The notes under the pieces are model-generated. The model did no database searches and was not told the origin of the DNA. It was given only the letters and a program-made list of their open reading frames with translations. Positions 24,217-31,489 of a stretch of DNA of 33,466 nucleotides are shown here, one piece after another. Both the position numbers and the translations under genes were made by a program. The stretch covers positions 1 to 33,466 of the forward strand of contig CALVZV010000011.1 in the NCBI GenBank assembly GCA_944372665.1, read 5' to 3'. Source of the stretch: an uncultured Clostridia bacterium. Its GTDB lineage: Bacteria; Bacillota; Clostridia; Christensenellales; DTU072. Within the stretch, counting starts at the first letter, position 1. Every line of letters starts with the position of its first letter.

Positions 24217-24975
24217 ATGCTTATCGACACGCACGCTCACGTCAACGACGAAAGGCTGCTGCCTTTCGCCGCGGATATCCACGACGGATTGCACGCCGCG
24301 GGAATAGAAAAAGCCGTAGTGGTCGGCTTCGACCGCGACTCGTCCAAGCATGCCGTACGGCTTGCGGACTCGTATGAGGCGTATTACGCTTCCGTCGGTA
24401 TACATCCGCACGACTCCGATTCCGCTTCCAGCGGCGATTACGCGCTTTTCGAAGAGCTTGCAAAGCTGCCGAAATGCGTTGCGATAGGCGAGATCGGGCT
24501 GGATTATTATTATGATCTGAGCGACCGCGAAACCCAGAAAAGAGTTTTTGCCGAGCAGATAGAGCTGGCGTATTCCTTGAAAAAGCCGATAATCGTGCAT
24601 GTGCGCGACGCATACGGCGACGCGCTGTCGATATTGAAAGGATACGCTTCCCGACTGGCGTATTCGGGGGTCATGCATTGTTATTCGGGCAGCGCGGAAA
24701 GCATGCGTGAATTCGTCAGGCTTGGGCTGTACATAGCTTTCGGCGGCGCGGTGACGTTCAAAAACTTTTCCAAGTCCGACGTCGTGCGCGCGGTGCCGGC
24801 AGAGAGACTGCTTCTCGAAACCGACTGCCCTTATATGACGCCCGTGCCGTTCAGGGGAAAAGACAACCGACCCGAATATATCGGGCTGGTCAGGGATAAA
24901 ATCCAGGAGTGGCGACAGGATATATGCGTCGAGGAAGTAACTTATAAAAACGCGAAAACATTGTTTAATATATAG
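24217..24975 (+). CDS. tatD: TatD-family metal-dependent deoxyribonuclease/hydrolase
   Basis: A TIM barrel hydrolase of the amidohydrolase-like TatD group, 252 residues. Metal ligands are visible in order: the HxH of IDTHAHVND (residues 3-11), Glu in AIGEIGLDYYYD (about 90-101), His in PIIVHVRDA (about 126-134), His in VMHCYSG (about 150-156) and Asp in LLLETDCPYMTP (about 202-213). The ATG lies one base after the metG stop with only a poor ribosome site, so translation is probably coupled. The metG-tatD pairing is common in Firmicutes. Proposed activities are 3'-5' DNA exonuclease and D-aminoacyl-tRNA-like hydrolase; the role here is not fixed. Confidence 0.94.
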   Translation: MLIDTHAHVNDERLLPFAADIHDGLHAAGIEKAVVVGFDRDSSKHAVRLADSYEAYYASVGIHPHDSDSASSGDYALFEELAKLPKCVAIGEIGLDYYYDLSDRETQKRVFAEQIELAYSLKKPIIVHVRDAYGDALSILKGYASRLAYSGVMHCYSGSAESMREFVRLGLYIAFGGAVTFKNFSKSDVVRAVPAERLLLETDCPYMTPVPFRGKDNRPEYIGLVRDKIQEWRQDICVEEVTYKNAKTLFNI

Positions 24976-24978
24976 GAT

Positions 24979-25566
24979 ATGGACACTTACACTTACAGAA
25001 TAGGCAATAAAATTTACGTCAATCTCACCAACCGCTGCTCCAACGACTGCGAATTCTGCGTCAGGAGAACGGACGCGTTCAAGGATATAGGACTGTGGCT
25101 GAGCCGCGAGCCGAGCGCCGAAGAGATCATTAACTCTTTCGAGGATCTGGACTCAGCCGAGGAAGTGGTGTTTTGCGGCTACGGCGAGCCGATGTACAGG
25201 CTGGACGTTATGCTGGAGGTCGCAGAGTACGTCAAGAGTAAAGGCAAGCCTACGCGCGTAAACACCAACGGTCAGGCGGCGCTGATAGCGGGAGAGGGCG
25301 TTCCGGAAAGACTCTGCGGCAGACTGGATACCGTAAACGTATCGCTGAACGCGACCGATGCCAAAGCGTACCAGCAGCTATGCCACAGCGAATTCGGGGA
25401 AAAGGCGTTTTACGCGATGCTGGACTTTGCGGGGGAGTGTAAAAAGTACGTTCCCAAAGTGGTGTTTTCGATAGTCGACGTCGTGAGCGCGGACGAAATA
25501 TCCAAGGCGCGCGACATCGCCGCCGCGGTAGGCGTGGAGCTGCGCGTCAGGCACTACGTACAATAG
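24979..25566 (+). CDS. TatD-linked radical SAM protein
   Basis: A short radical SAM enzyme of 195 residues. The 4Fe-4S cluster motif is CSNDCEFC (Cys20, Cys24, Cys27), followed by the GYGEP-like SAM-binding motif FCGYGEPMYRLD (about residues 70-81) and RVNTNGQAAL (about 95-104). It has no SPASM or other C-terminal extension, so substrate and any second cluster are unknown. It begins three bases after the tatD stop. This fixed neighbourhood is a known family trait (TatD-associated radical SAM protein), but the reaction has not been assigned. An intrinsic terminator follows. Confidence 0.9.
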   Translation: MDTYTYRIGNKIYVNLTNRCSNDCEFCVRRTDAFKDIGLWLSREPSAEEIINSFEDLDSAEEVVFCGYGEPMYRLDVMLEVAEYVKSKGKPTRVNTNGQAALIAGEGVPERLCGRLDTVNVSLNATDAKAYQQLCHSEFGEKAFYAMLDFAGECKKYVPKVVFSIVDVVSADEISKARDIAAAVGVELRVRHYVQ

Positions 25567-25601
25567 TTTTTTTACCGTTTAATGAGCATTATATCGGTTT
25601 T

Positions 25602-25632
25602 ACGGGGTGCCTGTTGAAGGCACTCCGTTTTA
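25602..25632 (+). terminator. Intrinsic terminator after the metG-tatD-radical SAM unit
   Basis: A 10-bp stem (ACGGGGTGCC / GGCACTCCGT, one G-T pair) with a seven-base loop TGTTGAA, then TTTT. Confidence 0.8.
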
Positions 25633-25678
25633 AAAAGCAGTCTGAATCTTCTTTAAATTTATTATTATGCTAAAAAAA

Positions 25679-25708
25679 TTGATTTTATAAAATCTTATAT
25701 TGTATAAT
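25679..25708 (+). promoter_or_regulatory. Sigma-A promoter of the symporter gene, leaderless type
   Basis: TTGATT (25679-25684), an 18-base spacer and perfect TATAAT (25703-25708). The -10 ends six bases before the ATG at 25715. An upstream in-frame TTG at 25700 overlaps the promoter and cannot be the start of a transcript made from it. Confidence 0.82.
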
Positions 25709-25714
25709 GTCCGC

Positions 25715-27268
25715 ATGGAAAATTCAATGCTGATGGTGACCGGAAAAGTGTGGTCCGCGTATTTGATTTTAGCTTTATTCGTCGTCGCGATGGCGACGGT
25801 CGGAGCCATCACCTATAAAAAAAGCAAAAGCCTGGACGGATTTTTGCTGGGCGAGAGGGGAATGGGCGGCTGGATGAGCGCGTTCGCTTACGGCACGACC
25901 TATTTTTCCGCCGTCGTTTTTATCGGTTATGCGGGTACGTTCGGACTCAGTCTGGGACTGGGCGCGGTATGGATAGGCATTGCGAACGCGATAATAGGTT
26001 CGCTCGTCGCGTGGCTGGTGCTTGCAAAACGCACCAGGAACCTCAGTCTGGAGTACAAAGCCACAACCATGGCGGAAATGTTTGAAAAACGCTACAACTC
26101 CGGGCATATCAAGCTATACGCGGCGATAGTCATTTTTATTTTCCTTATTCCGTATTCCACCAGCGTTTACCAGGGCATAGGCTATCTTTCCGAAGCGGTG
26201 TTCGGATTGGATTTCGTCTGGTGCGTGGTGATAATGGCTGTGCTTGTCGGCGTGTATCTGTTTGCGGGCGGATACTTTGCAAACGCCGTGTCCAACTTCA
26301 TTCAGGGCATCATAATGCTTATCGGAGTCGTCGTCATGATAGTATTGATGCTGAAAGCGCCCGAGGTGAACGGCATAAACGGTCTGAAGAAGCTTATAGA
26401 TTCCGGGTACGGATTTTTCCCGTCCGCGACCGAAACGGCTACGGAGTATTGGTTCGACGCGCCCGGCGTGCAGCTGATATTCAATATACTGCTGACTTCG
26501 TTCGGTATCTGGGCGGTGCCGCAGTCGGTACAGAAATTCTTTGCCATCCGCAACGACCGCGCCGTCGTTCAGGGCAGCGTTATCTCCACGGTTTTCGCAC
26601 TGATAGTAGGGGGCGGCGCATATTTCAACGGTACTCTGACAAGGCTGTTCTATCCCCAGGCTCCGGCGGATACCTCGAACATCATCCCCAATATCCTCTT
26701 AAGCAACGAGCTGATGAGTTACGCGGTGCTGGGACTGATATTCGTATTGGTGCTTTCCGCCAGCATGTCCACGCTGTCTTCGCTGGCGCTGGTCAGCAGT
26801 TCGTCGGTATGTATGGACATATACCGCGGCTATATAAAGCGTAACGCCACCGACAGGCAGGTCAACGTGCTGGCGCGCGTTCTGTGCTTCGTTTTCGTGC
26901 TGATCTCGGCTTTGTTCGCGATATTCGAGGTAGACGCCATAGTCACCTTGATGTCGCTTTCCTGGGGCACGCTGGCAGGCTGTTTTCTGGGACCGTATAT
27001 TTACGCGCTGTACTGGAAACGCGCGAATAAATACGGTGCGTACGTGTCCATCACCATGGCTTTGGTCACCACGGTCACGCTTATCTTCGTTTTCGGGGCT
27101 ATTACGGGCGGCAGCACTTTCTCGGAGCTTGTCACGCTCGGCATCAAGAAATCCCCGATGATAGGCGTGTTCTGCATGGCGCAGTCCATGATAGTGACTC
27201 CTATAGGTTCGCTGATAGGCGAAGCCGTTTCCAAAAAGCGCTTCGAAAGCGCAGGAAAAGCGGCATAA
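25715..27268 (+). CDS. Sodium:solute symporter family transporter
   Basis: A membrane transporter of the SSS family (LeuT fold), 517 residues from the ATG at 25715, with about 13 hydrophobic segments. Family features include the first helix after ENSMLMVTGKVW, DGFLLGERGMGGWMSAFAYG (about residues 42-61) with the sodium-site region, the conserved GIWAVPQSVQKFFAIRND stretch near 265 and SASMSTLSSLALVSSSS (about 349-365). The last carries the serines that bind sodium. Relatives carry proline, pantothenate, sugars or acetate; no choice is justified. The start is set by a promoter whose predicted mRNA begins at the ATG, with no ribosome site. It is a single-gene unit with a terminator hairpin after it. 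Confidence 0.93.
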   Translation: MENSMLMVTGKVWSAYLILALFVVAMATVGAITYKKSKSLDGFLLGERGMGGWMSAFAYGTTYFSAVVFIGYAGTFGLSLGLGAVWIGIANAIIGSLVAWLVLAKRTRNLSLEYKATTMAEMFEKRYNSGHIKLYAAIVIFIFLIPYSTSVYQGIGYLSEAVFGLDFVWCVVIMAVLVGVYLFAGGYFANAVSNFIQGIIMLIGVVVMIVLMLKAPEVNGINGLKKLIDSGYGFFPSATETATEYWFDAPGVQLIFNILLTSFGIWAVPQSVQKFFAIRNDRAVVQGSVISTVFALIVGGGAYFNGTLTRLFYPQAPADTSNIIPNILLSNELMSYAVLGLIFVLVLSASMSTLSSLALVSSSSVCMDIYRGYIKRNATDRQVNVLARVLCFVFVLISALFAIFEVDAIVTLMSLSWGTLAGCFLGPYIYALYWKRANKYGAYVSITMALVTTVTLIFVFGAITGGSTFSELVTLGIKKSPMIGVFCMAQSMIVTPIGSLIGEAVSKKRFESAGKAA

Positions 27269-27306
27269 CAGCTTAAAAAAAGCATAAATCGACGTTTAAA
27301 ATTCCG

Positions 27307-27331
27307 GAGCGGCACAAAGTCGCTCTTTTTT
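27307..27331 (+). terminator. Intrinsic terminator after the symporter gene
   Basis: GAGCG and CGCTC with a nine-base loop, then six T. The stem is short but the T tract is good. Confidence 0.7.
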
Positions 27332-27341
27332 CAGATCGGCT

Positions 27342-27369
27342 GTATAAACTCCGAAAATCGGACAATAAT
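27342..27369 (+). promoter_or_regulatory. Possible forespore (sigma-F/sigma-G) promoter
   Basis: GTATA (27342-27346), 13 bases, then GGACAATAAT (27360-27369). GTATA fits the sigma-F/G -35. The -10 fits loosely either a GG-type sigma-F box or a CAATAAT sigma-G-like box 16 bases on. No sigma-A promoter is evident. The evidence is mainly the kind of gene that follows. Confidence 0.35.
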
Positions 27370-27396
27370 CCAATCAACACAAATTCGGAGGTCGAT

Positions 27397-28065
27397 ATGA
27401 AAGGCAAAGCAAATACCCAAAAGGTAAAAGCGTTTTTCAAGAAAAACATTTATTATATCGTAATGGTGGTCTGTATCCTGGCGATCGCCGCCATGATAAC
27501 CGTAGCGGTCGTACTGGGCGGTAAAGATTCCGTCGAAGCTCCCGCGCCCGACGCCAATCTTCCCGGCGACGTGACGGAACAGCCCGGCGGTAACGTCAAC
27601 ACTCCCGACGACGATACCCCCGTCGATACCGAACCCGAACCCGAACCCATAGTCTTTACGATTCCCGTGGCGAGCGGGACGGTCATCAAGGACTATGCCA
27701 TGGACAGTCTGGTATGGTCGTCCACTCTTAAACAGTACCGCGTCCATTCCGGCATAGATTTCGCGGGAGCGGAAGGCGCCATGGCGGTCGCGGCATACGA
27801 CGGAGTAGTGTCCGATATAACCTACGACGCGCTTAACGGCTATGTGGTGACGGTGGATCACGGTGACGGACTCAGCACGCTCTACGGTTCTCTTGACGAA
27901 CCCGTCGTCAGCAAAGGTCAGGTAGTTTCGGCATCTGCCCAACTCGGTGCGATAGGCGTAAGCGCAACCGGCGAAATGGCGGACGGCGACCATCTGCATT
28001 TCGAAGTCAGACTCAACGGAGAAGTGGTAAGCCCGTACGATTATCTGACTCTCGGGGACAAGTAA
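27397..28065 (+). CDS. spoIIQ: M23 peptidase-domain membrane protein, SpoIIQ-like
   Basis: A 222-residue protein with one membrane helix (about residues 18-41), an acidic Pro/Asp/Glu linker (about 45-88) and a LytM/M23 domain. The segment GYVVTVDHGDGLSTLYGSL followed by a VxxGQVV pattern closely matches SpoIIQ, the forespore protein that binds SpoIIIAH across the intermembrane space. Unlike B. subtilis SpoIIQ, the zinc ligands look intact: HxxxD at His117/Asp121 and HLH at 199-201, as in C. difficile. So it may cut peptidoglycan. A CGGAGG site fixes the start. It could instead be a general LytM endopeptidase, but the domain layout favours SpoIIQ. Confidence 0.78.
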   Translation: MKGKANTQKVKAFFKKNIYYIVMVVCILAIAAMITVAVVLGGKDSVEAPAPDANLPGDVTEQPGGNVNTPDDDTPVDTEPEPEPIVFTIPVASGTVIKDYAMDSLVWSSTLKQYRVHSGIDFAGAEGAMAVAAYDGVVSDITYDALNGYVVTVDHGDGLSTLYGSLDEPVVSKGQVVSASAQLGAIGVSATGEMADGDHLHFEVRLNGEVVSPYDYLTLGDK

Positions 28066-28090
28066 AACAAAGTATCCATGCTCTCCTAAT

Positions 28091-28122
28091 CGAAAACGGT
28101 TCCTTTCGGGGAACCGTTTTCG
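28091..28122. terminator. Bidirectional hairpin between spoIIQ-like and ttcA-like genes
   Basis: A 13-bp perfect stem (CGAAAACGGTTCC / GGAACCGTTTTCG) with a six-base loop. The A-rich 5' arm and T-rich 3' arm allow it to work on both converging transcripts. Confidence 0.85.
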
Positions 28123-28146
28123 TAAATAAAGTAACCTGAATACGAA

Positions 28147-28902
28147 TTATTTGTCGACTTTATTGCGGGGCGGGAAAAGTGAATAGCGTTCCGGAGAGGT
28201 GATGGCGGATATCATTCTGTCCCTGGCGAAAGGTATATCCCTGCATATCGACGAGATAAGATTTTTCATCCTTTCGCGTTCGGTAAAGTGGTTTGCCGGG
28301 CACGGGTTGTTCATCACCGGGAGTCCCAGTTTGTTGACGGCGCCTTTAACGTCGGCTTCGGGAACGTATATCATGGGGCGGATTACCGTAATTCCCGTGC
28401 GTGACATATACGATATCGGCTGAAATGTGTTCAGCCTGCCCTCGTATATAAGCGACAGCAGGAAAGTTTCCGCCATATCGTCCGCGTTATGCCCGAGCGC
28501 AAGCTTGCCGGCGCCAATTCTTACGCATTCCGAACTCAGCGCGCCGCGCCGCATTTTGGAGCACAGCGAACACGGGTTCGGTTCTTTGCGCACGTCGAAA
28601 ATTATTTCCGCGATATCCGTTTTTACTTCGTAATAGGGGACGTCCAGTTCCCCCCGTACAAAGGCTTTCAGACGTACGCGTTCGGCTTCGGTGCCCTTCA
28701 GCCCCATATCCACGTTGATTGCGCTTAACGTAAAACGGGTAGCGGAGAACTTGCGGTAAACCGCCAGCGCCGCCGTCAGCACGAGGCTGTCCTTGCCGCC
28801 GGAAAGTCCCACGGCAACGTGGTCGCCGTCGCTGATCATGTCGTAGTCCTCGGCGGCTTTGCGGATACTTCCCAGGATCTTCCTGAGAGGTTTAGTCTCC
28901 AT
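28147..28902 (-). CDS. TtcA-family tRNA 2-thiolation protein
   Basis: An adenine-nucleotide alpha-hydrolase of 251 residues with the PP-loop SGGKDS (residues 34-39), which adenylates the tRNA base. It has two cysteines in CSLCSKMRRG (Cys111, Cys114) and a third in NNPCP (Cys201). This is the pattern that holds the oxygen-sensitive 4Fe-4S cluster in TtcA, which makes 2-thiocytidine 32. ALGHNADDMAETFLLSL (about 136-152) is a further family block. The ATG lies inside the 3' end of fprA with an 11-base overlap, so the two are coupled. The TtcA/TtuA superfamily includes members with other thiolation targets, so the exact modified base is inferred. Confidence 0.88.
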   Translation of the reverse strand: METKPLRKILGSIRKAAEDYDMISDGDHVAVGLSGGKDSLVLTAALAVYRKFSATRFTLSAINVDMGLKGTEAERVRLKAFVRGELDVPYYEVKTDIAEIIFDVRKEPNPCSLCSKMRRGALSSECVRIGAGKLALGHNADDMAETFLLSLIYEGRLNTFQPISYMSRTGITVIRPMIYVPEADVKGAVNKLGLPVMNNPCPANHFTERERMKNLISSICRDIPFARDRMISAITSPERYSLFPPRNKVDK

Positions 28903-30085
28903 TTACGTCCTTTGCGAGCGTTTCCGCCAGTGTATCCAGCGCCGAGAAGGTGTCTTCTTTGGGGGTGCTACGGAAGGATACCGGCTCCGACACGAAACAA
29001 GTGCCTTTGATTTCCGAAACTATCTCCGCCATGAGCTTTGCGCTCTGCGCCGCCCAGCTTCCGTTTTCTATCAAGGCGAATTTCCTGTTGACGATGTTGT
29101 GACGGACTATTTCCCTGACCAGGCTGTCCATAGTCGGGAAAATCCCGGCGTTATATGTGACTGACGCCAGCACTATGTGGCTTTTTTTGAAACAATCGGC
29201 TATTATGTAGGAAAAATGCGTTCTGGACACGTCGTAAACGCTGACGTTCTTTACGCCCAACGCCGTCAGCTTCGCCGCCAGGTATTCGGCGGCCTTTTTT
29301 GTGTTGCCGTATACCGAGGCGTATGCGACCGCGACCGAGCGTTCCTCGGGAGTGTATGACGCCCATTTTAAGTACAGTCCCGTCATTAAGGCGATATCAT
29401 CGCCCTGCAGTATCTGTCCGTGCAGCGGGCACACGCGCGAGATTGCTATTCCTGACGCTTTTTTCAACGCGGCGAGCACCTGAGTGCCGTATTTGCCCAC
29501 TATATTCGTGTAGTATCTTCTGGCTTCGGATACGTAACCGTCGGAGATGCGCTCCTCGGTCGCCGCATGGCAGGCTCCGAACGAGCCGAACGCGTCCGCG
29601 GAAAACAGTGTCCCGTCCGTAGCGTCGTACGTAAACATCACCTCCGGCCAATGCACCATCGGCGCGAAAACGAATTTCAGAACGTGTTTTCCGATGCTAA
29701 GCTCATCGCCTTCTTTTACGACGACGGTCCGGTTTGTCAGCGACGGGAAAAAGCCCTCCAAAAAAACTTTGGATTTCGCGTTGACGACTATCTGCATCTC
29801 GGGATATTTTTCCGCCAGCGCCTTTACGGAAGCGCTGTGATCGGGCTCCATGTGGCTGATAACGAGATAGTCGGGACTTCTGCCGTCCAGCGCGTCTGAC
29901 AGATTCGCCATGAATGCGCCGGTGTAAGCGCCGTCCGCTGTATCGAAAACGACGTTTTTGTCGTCGGAAAGCAGATAGGAGTTGTAGGTTACGCCTTCGC
30001 TTACCGGATAGACGTTCTCGAACAGATTGATGCGCCTGTCCGCCACGCCGATATAATAAAGATCTTCGGTTATTTTCTGTTTCAT
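28892..30085 (-). CDS. fprA: FprA-type flavodiiron protein
   Basis: An A-type flavoprotein of 397 residues that reduces oxygen (or nitric oxide) to protect anaerobes. The N-terminal metallo-beta-lactamase-like domain has the diiron motif SHMEPDH (His78, Glu80, Asp82, His83), with further ligands in MVHWPEVM, FSADAFGSFG and CPLHGQI. The C-terminal flavodoxin domain begins VAVAYASVYGNTKKAAEYLA (about residues 252-271), binding FMN. I start at the ATG at 30085, not the in-frame TTG at 30103, because the TTG lies upstream of the -10 box. No ribosome site is seen and the leader is predicted to be about three bases or none. The rubredoxin gene about 1.1 kb away could encode its electron donor. Confidence 0.94.
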   Translation of the reverse strand: MKQKITEDLYYIGVADRRINLFENVYPVSEGVTYNSYLLSDDKNVVFDTADGAYTGAFMANLSDALDGRSPDYLVISHMEPDHSASVKALAEKYPEMQIVVNAKSKVFLEGFFPSLTNRTVVVKEGDELSIGKHVLKFVFAPMVHWPEVMFTYDATDGTLFSADAFGSFGACHAATEERISDGYVSEARRYYTNIVGKYGTQVLAALKKASGIAISRVCPLHGQILQGDDIALMTGLYLKWASYTPEERSVAVAYASVYGNTKKAAEYLAAKLTALGVKNVSVYDVSRTHFSYIIADCFKKSHIVLASVTYNAGIFPTMDSLVREIVRHNIVNRKFALIENGSWAAQSAKLMAEIVSEIKGTCFVSEPVSFRSTPKEDTFSALDTLAETLAKDVNGD

Positions 30086-30094
30086 AATGTTTTC

Positions 30095-30123
30095 ATTATA
30101 CAATACCCGAACCGTATAGGCAA
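30095..30123 (-). promoter_or_regulatory. Sigma-A promoter of fprA
   Basis: On the minus strand TTGCCT (30123-30118), a 17-base spacer and perfect TATAAT (30100-30095). The -10 ends nine bases before the ATG at 30085, so the leader would be about three bases. Confidence 0.75.
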
Positions 30124-30311
30124 GCGTAAGCGTAAAACACGCGCGTTTCGCTATGGAATAATATAATCGCAGCGTGTTTGACGTCCGGCGTATGTTGGAA
30201 CGGGTGTTTCGGCTTCGGTGAGATCGGCTTTCGAAGTGAACGCGTCAAAAATTTTCAATCCGCACACAGCTGCCGTTTTAGATAATAATGCTGTACTTCA
30301 CGATATAACTG
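30124..30311. other. Intergenic stretch between fprA and the TM-anchored protein gene
   Basis: Part of a gap of about 313 bases between the two starts. Apart from the two divergent promoters at its ends I see an isolated TATAAT at 30162-30167 without a usable -35. No open frame of note, tRNA or repeat is seen. Confidence 0.5.
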
Positions 30312-30320
30312 TGATATAAT
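30312..30320 (+). promoter_or_regulatory. Extended -10 promoter of the TM-anchored protein gene
   Basis: TGATATAAT, a TGn-extended -10 box. The -35 at 17 bases is weak (TGTACT). The leader of about 70 bases contains a 7-bp stem (GGGGACG / CGTTCCC) around 30337-30355. Confidence 0.6.
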
Positions 30321-30398
30321 TTTTAACGAAGTCACAGGGGACGATAACCGTTCCCGAAACGTATCGCGCAAGCGGTTTTGAAGAAGAAAAGAGAATAT

Positions 30399-31178
30399 AT
30401 GAAAAAAAACAGGATAATAGACGCCAATGCCGAATCGGAATTGTCCGCATATACCGACGAAAGTTTCCGCCGCAGGATATTGTCCGGCGTGTCCATGGAT
30501 ACGCGCGGCGAAGAAAGCGGAGCAGGCTCCCGGACGCGCGCCGTGTCGGCATGTATTACGGTATTCATAGTTGTGTGCGTGGCGGCGGCGGTCGGCTTTT
30601 CGTTTTTGCCAGTCAACGACGGCGGCGGTACCGTGTCGGAGCAGTGGAACGTGAACGATATGCCGCCAACGGATACGGACGTGTCGGAACCTGTTTTCGG
30701 ACAGGGCGGCACGATCCTTAAAGGCGCCGAAGCCCGTGAAACAATGAACGGGCTTGTCGGAGCGTTCGATTTTGTGACCGATTCCATGACGGCGTCGGCA
30801 TACGTTACCGAAGACGAGGATACGTATTATATAGTCAGGGTCCTTTTGAACGTCCGCGAAGGCATGGACGGTGACGAACTGACGCTCCGGATAGTGCCCG
30901 CAGGCTCCGGCTACAGACCTTATTACGGGGAATACAACGAGGAACTGCGTATTTTCGGAGAAAGACTATGCTACCGTTCGTCCAGGGAGGACTACTCGTA
31001 CACCGACGAAAACGGCGAGTTTTGTCCGTTCTATTACGAAACGGTCAGCGGTGTGTTCGTTACCGAAACCGAATCCGTGTACGTGGATTTTTCCGGAGTC
31101 AGCGATACGGATGGTTCGCTGCTCACGGAAGCGCTGACGCTCGCCATGTGCAAGGCTTATGTTCCTTATGGTATCTGA
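30399..31178 (+). CDS. Single-pass membrane protein of unknown function
   Basis: Not recognised. A 259-residue protein with a charged cytoplasmic N-terminus of about 48 residues ([20 protein letters not shown]...), one membrane helix (about residues 50-72, [20 protein letters not shown]) and an acidic extracellular domain of about 185 residues with regular beta-like alternation. The topology is like that of anti-sigma factors, but no sigma factor gene is next to it and no zinc-binding anti-sigma motif is visible. The start at 30399 is the first ATG downstream of a purine-rich stretch. It runs in the same direction as rubredoxin, 40 bases apart. Confidence 0.75.
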   Translation: MKKNRIIDANAESELSAYTDESFRRRILSGVSMDTRGEESGAGSRTRAVSACITVFIVVCVAAAVGFSFLPVNDGGGTVSEQWNVNDMPPTDTDVSEPVFGQGGTILKGAEARETMNGLVGAFDFVTDSMTASAYVTEDEDTYYIVRVLLNVREGMDGDELTLRIVPAGSGYRPYYGEYNEELRIFGERLCYRSSREDYSYTDENGEFCPFYYETVSGVFVTETESVYVDFSGVSDTDGSLLTEALTLAMCKAYVPYGI

Positions 31179-31218
31179 AAAATCGGCTTGCCCGAAAAAT
31201 ATAAAACGGAGGTATAGT

Positions 31219-31353
31219 ATGATATACGTTTGCGATGTGTGCGGATATGAGTACGACGAGGACGCCGAAGGCGTCAAATGGGAAGATCTGCCCGAAGATT
31301 ACGTCTGCCCGCTGTGCGGAGTAGGCAAGGATCAGTTCAGCCCCGCCGAATAG
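31219..31353 (+). CDS. Rubredoxin (short form)
   Basis: A small iron-sulfur electron carrier of 44 residues; classical rubredoxins have about 52-54. The single iron is held by CDVCG (Cys5, Cys8) and CPLCG (Cys30, Cys33). The loop between [17 protein letters not shown] and the usual longer version is shortened by about eight residues, a form seen in many Clostridia. The start at the second in-frame candidate has a CGGAGG ribosome site; upstream in-frame codons overlap the previous gene. A likely redox partner of the FprA protein nearby, by analogy to rubredoxin:oxygen oxidoreductase systems. Confidence 0.93.
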   Translation: MIYVCDVCGYEYDEDAEGVKWEDLPEDYVCPLCGVGKDQFSPAE

Positions 31354-31374
31354 CCGTTGGATCCGGTAAAACTT

Positions 31375-31401
31375 AATTGCCCGACTGTCGGTCGGGCAAT
31401 T
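31375..31401 (+). terminator. Terminator-like hairpin after rubredoxin
   Basis: A perfect 11-bp stem (AATTGCCCGAC / GTCGGGCAATT) with loop TGTCG. The T run after it is poor (TTTCGTC counting the stem end), so it may be Rho-assisted. Confidence 0.7.
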
Positions 31402-31489
31402 TCGTCATAAGTACCTCGGTATTTTATCTTCGGTACGTTTACAGTATGTTCGCTTCAGGCGGGCTTATTCGGTTTACGTCTTACACATT

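Noticed and set aside
22170..24230. A 686-codon open frame on the minus strand covering metG
   Set aside because: It mirrors metG nearly end to end, has low-complexity His/Phe/Val-rich translation and no domain motifs. It is a by-product of codon use in metG, whose protein has every synthetase motif.
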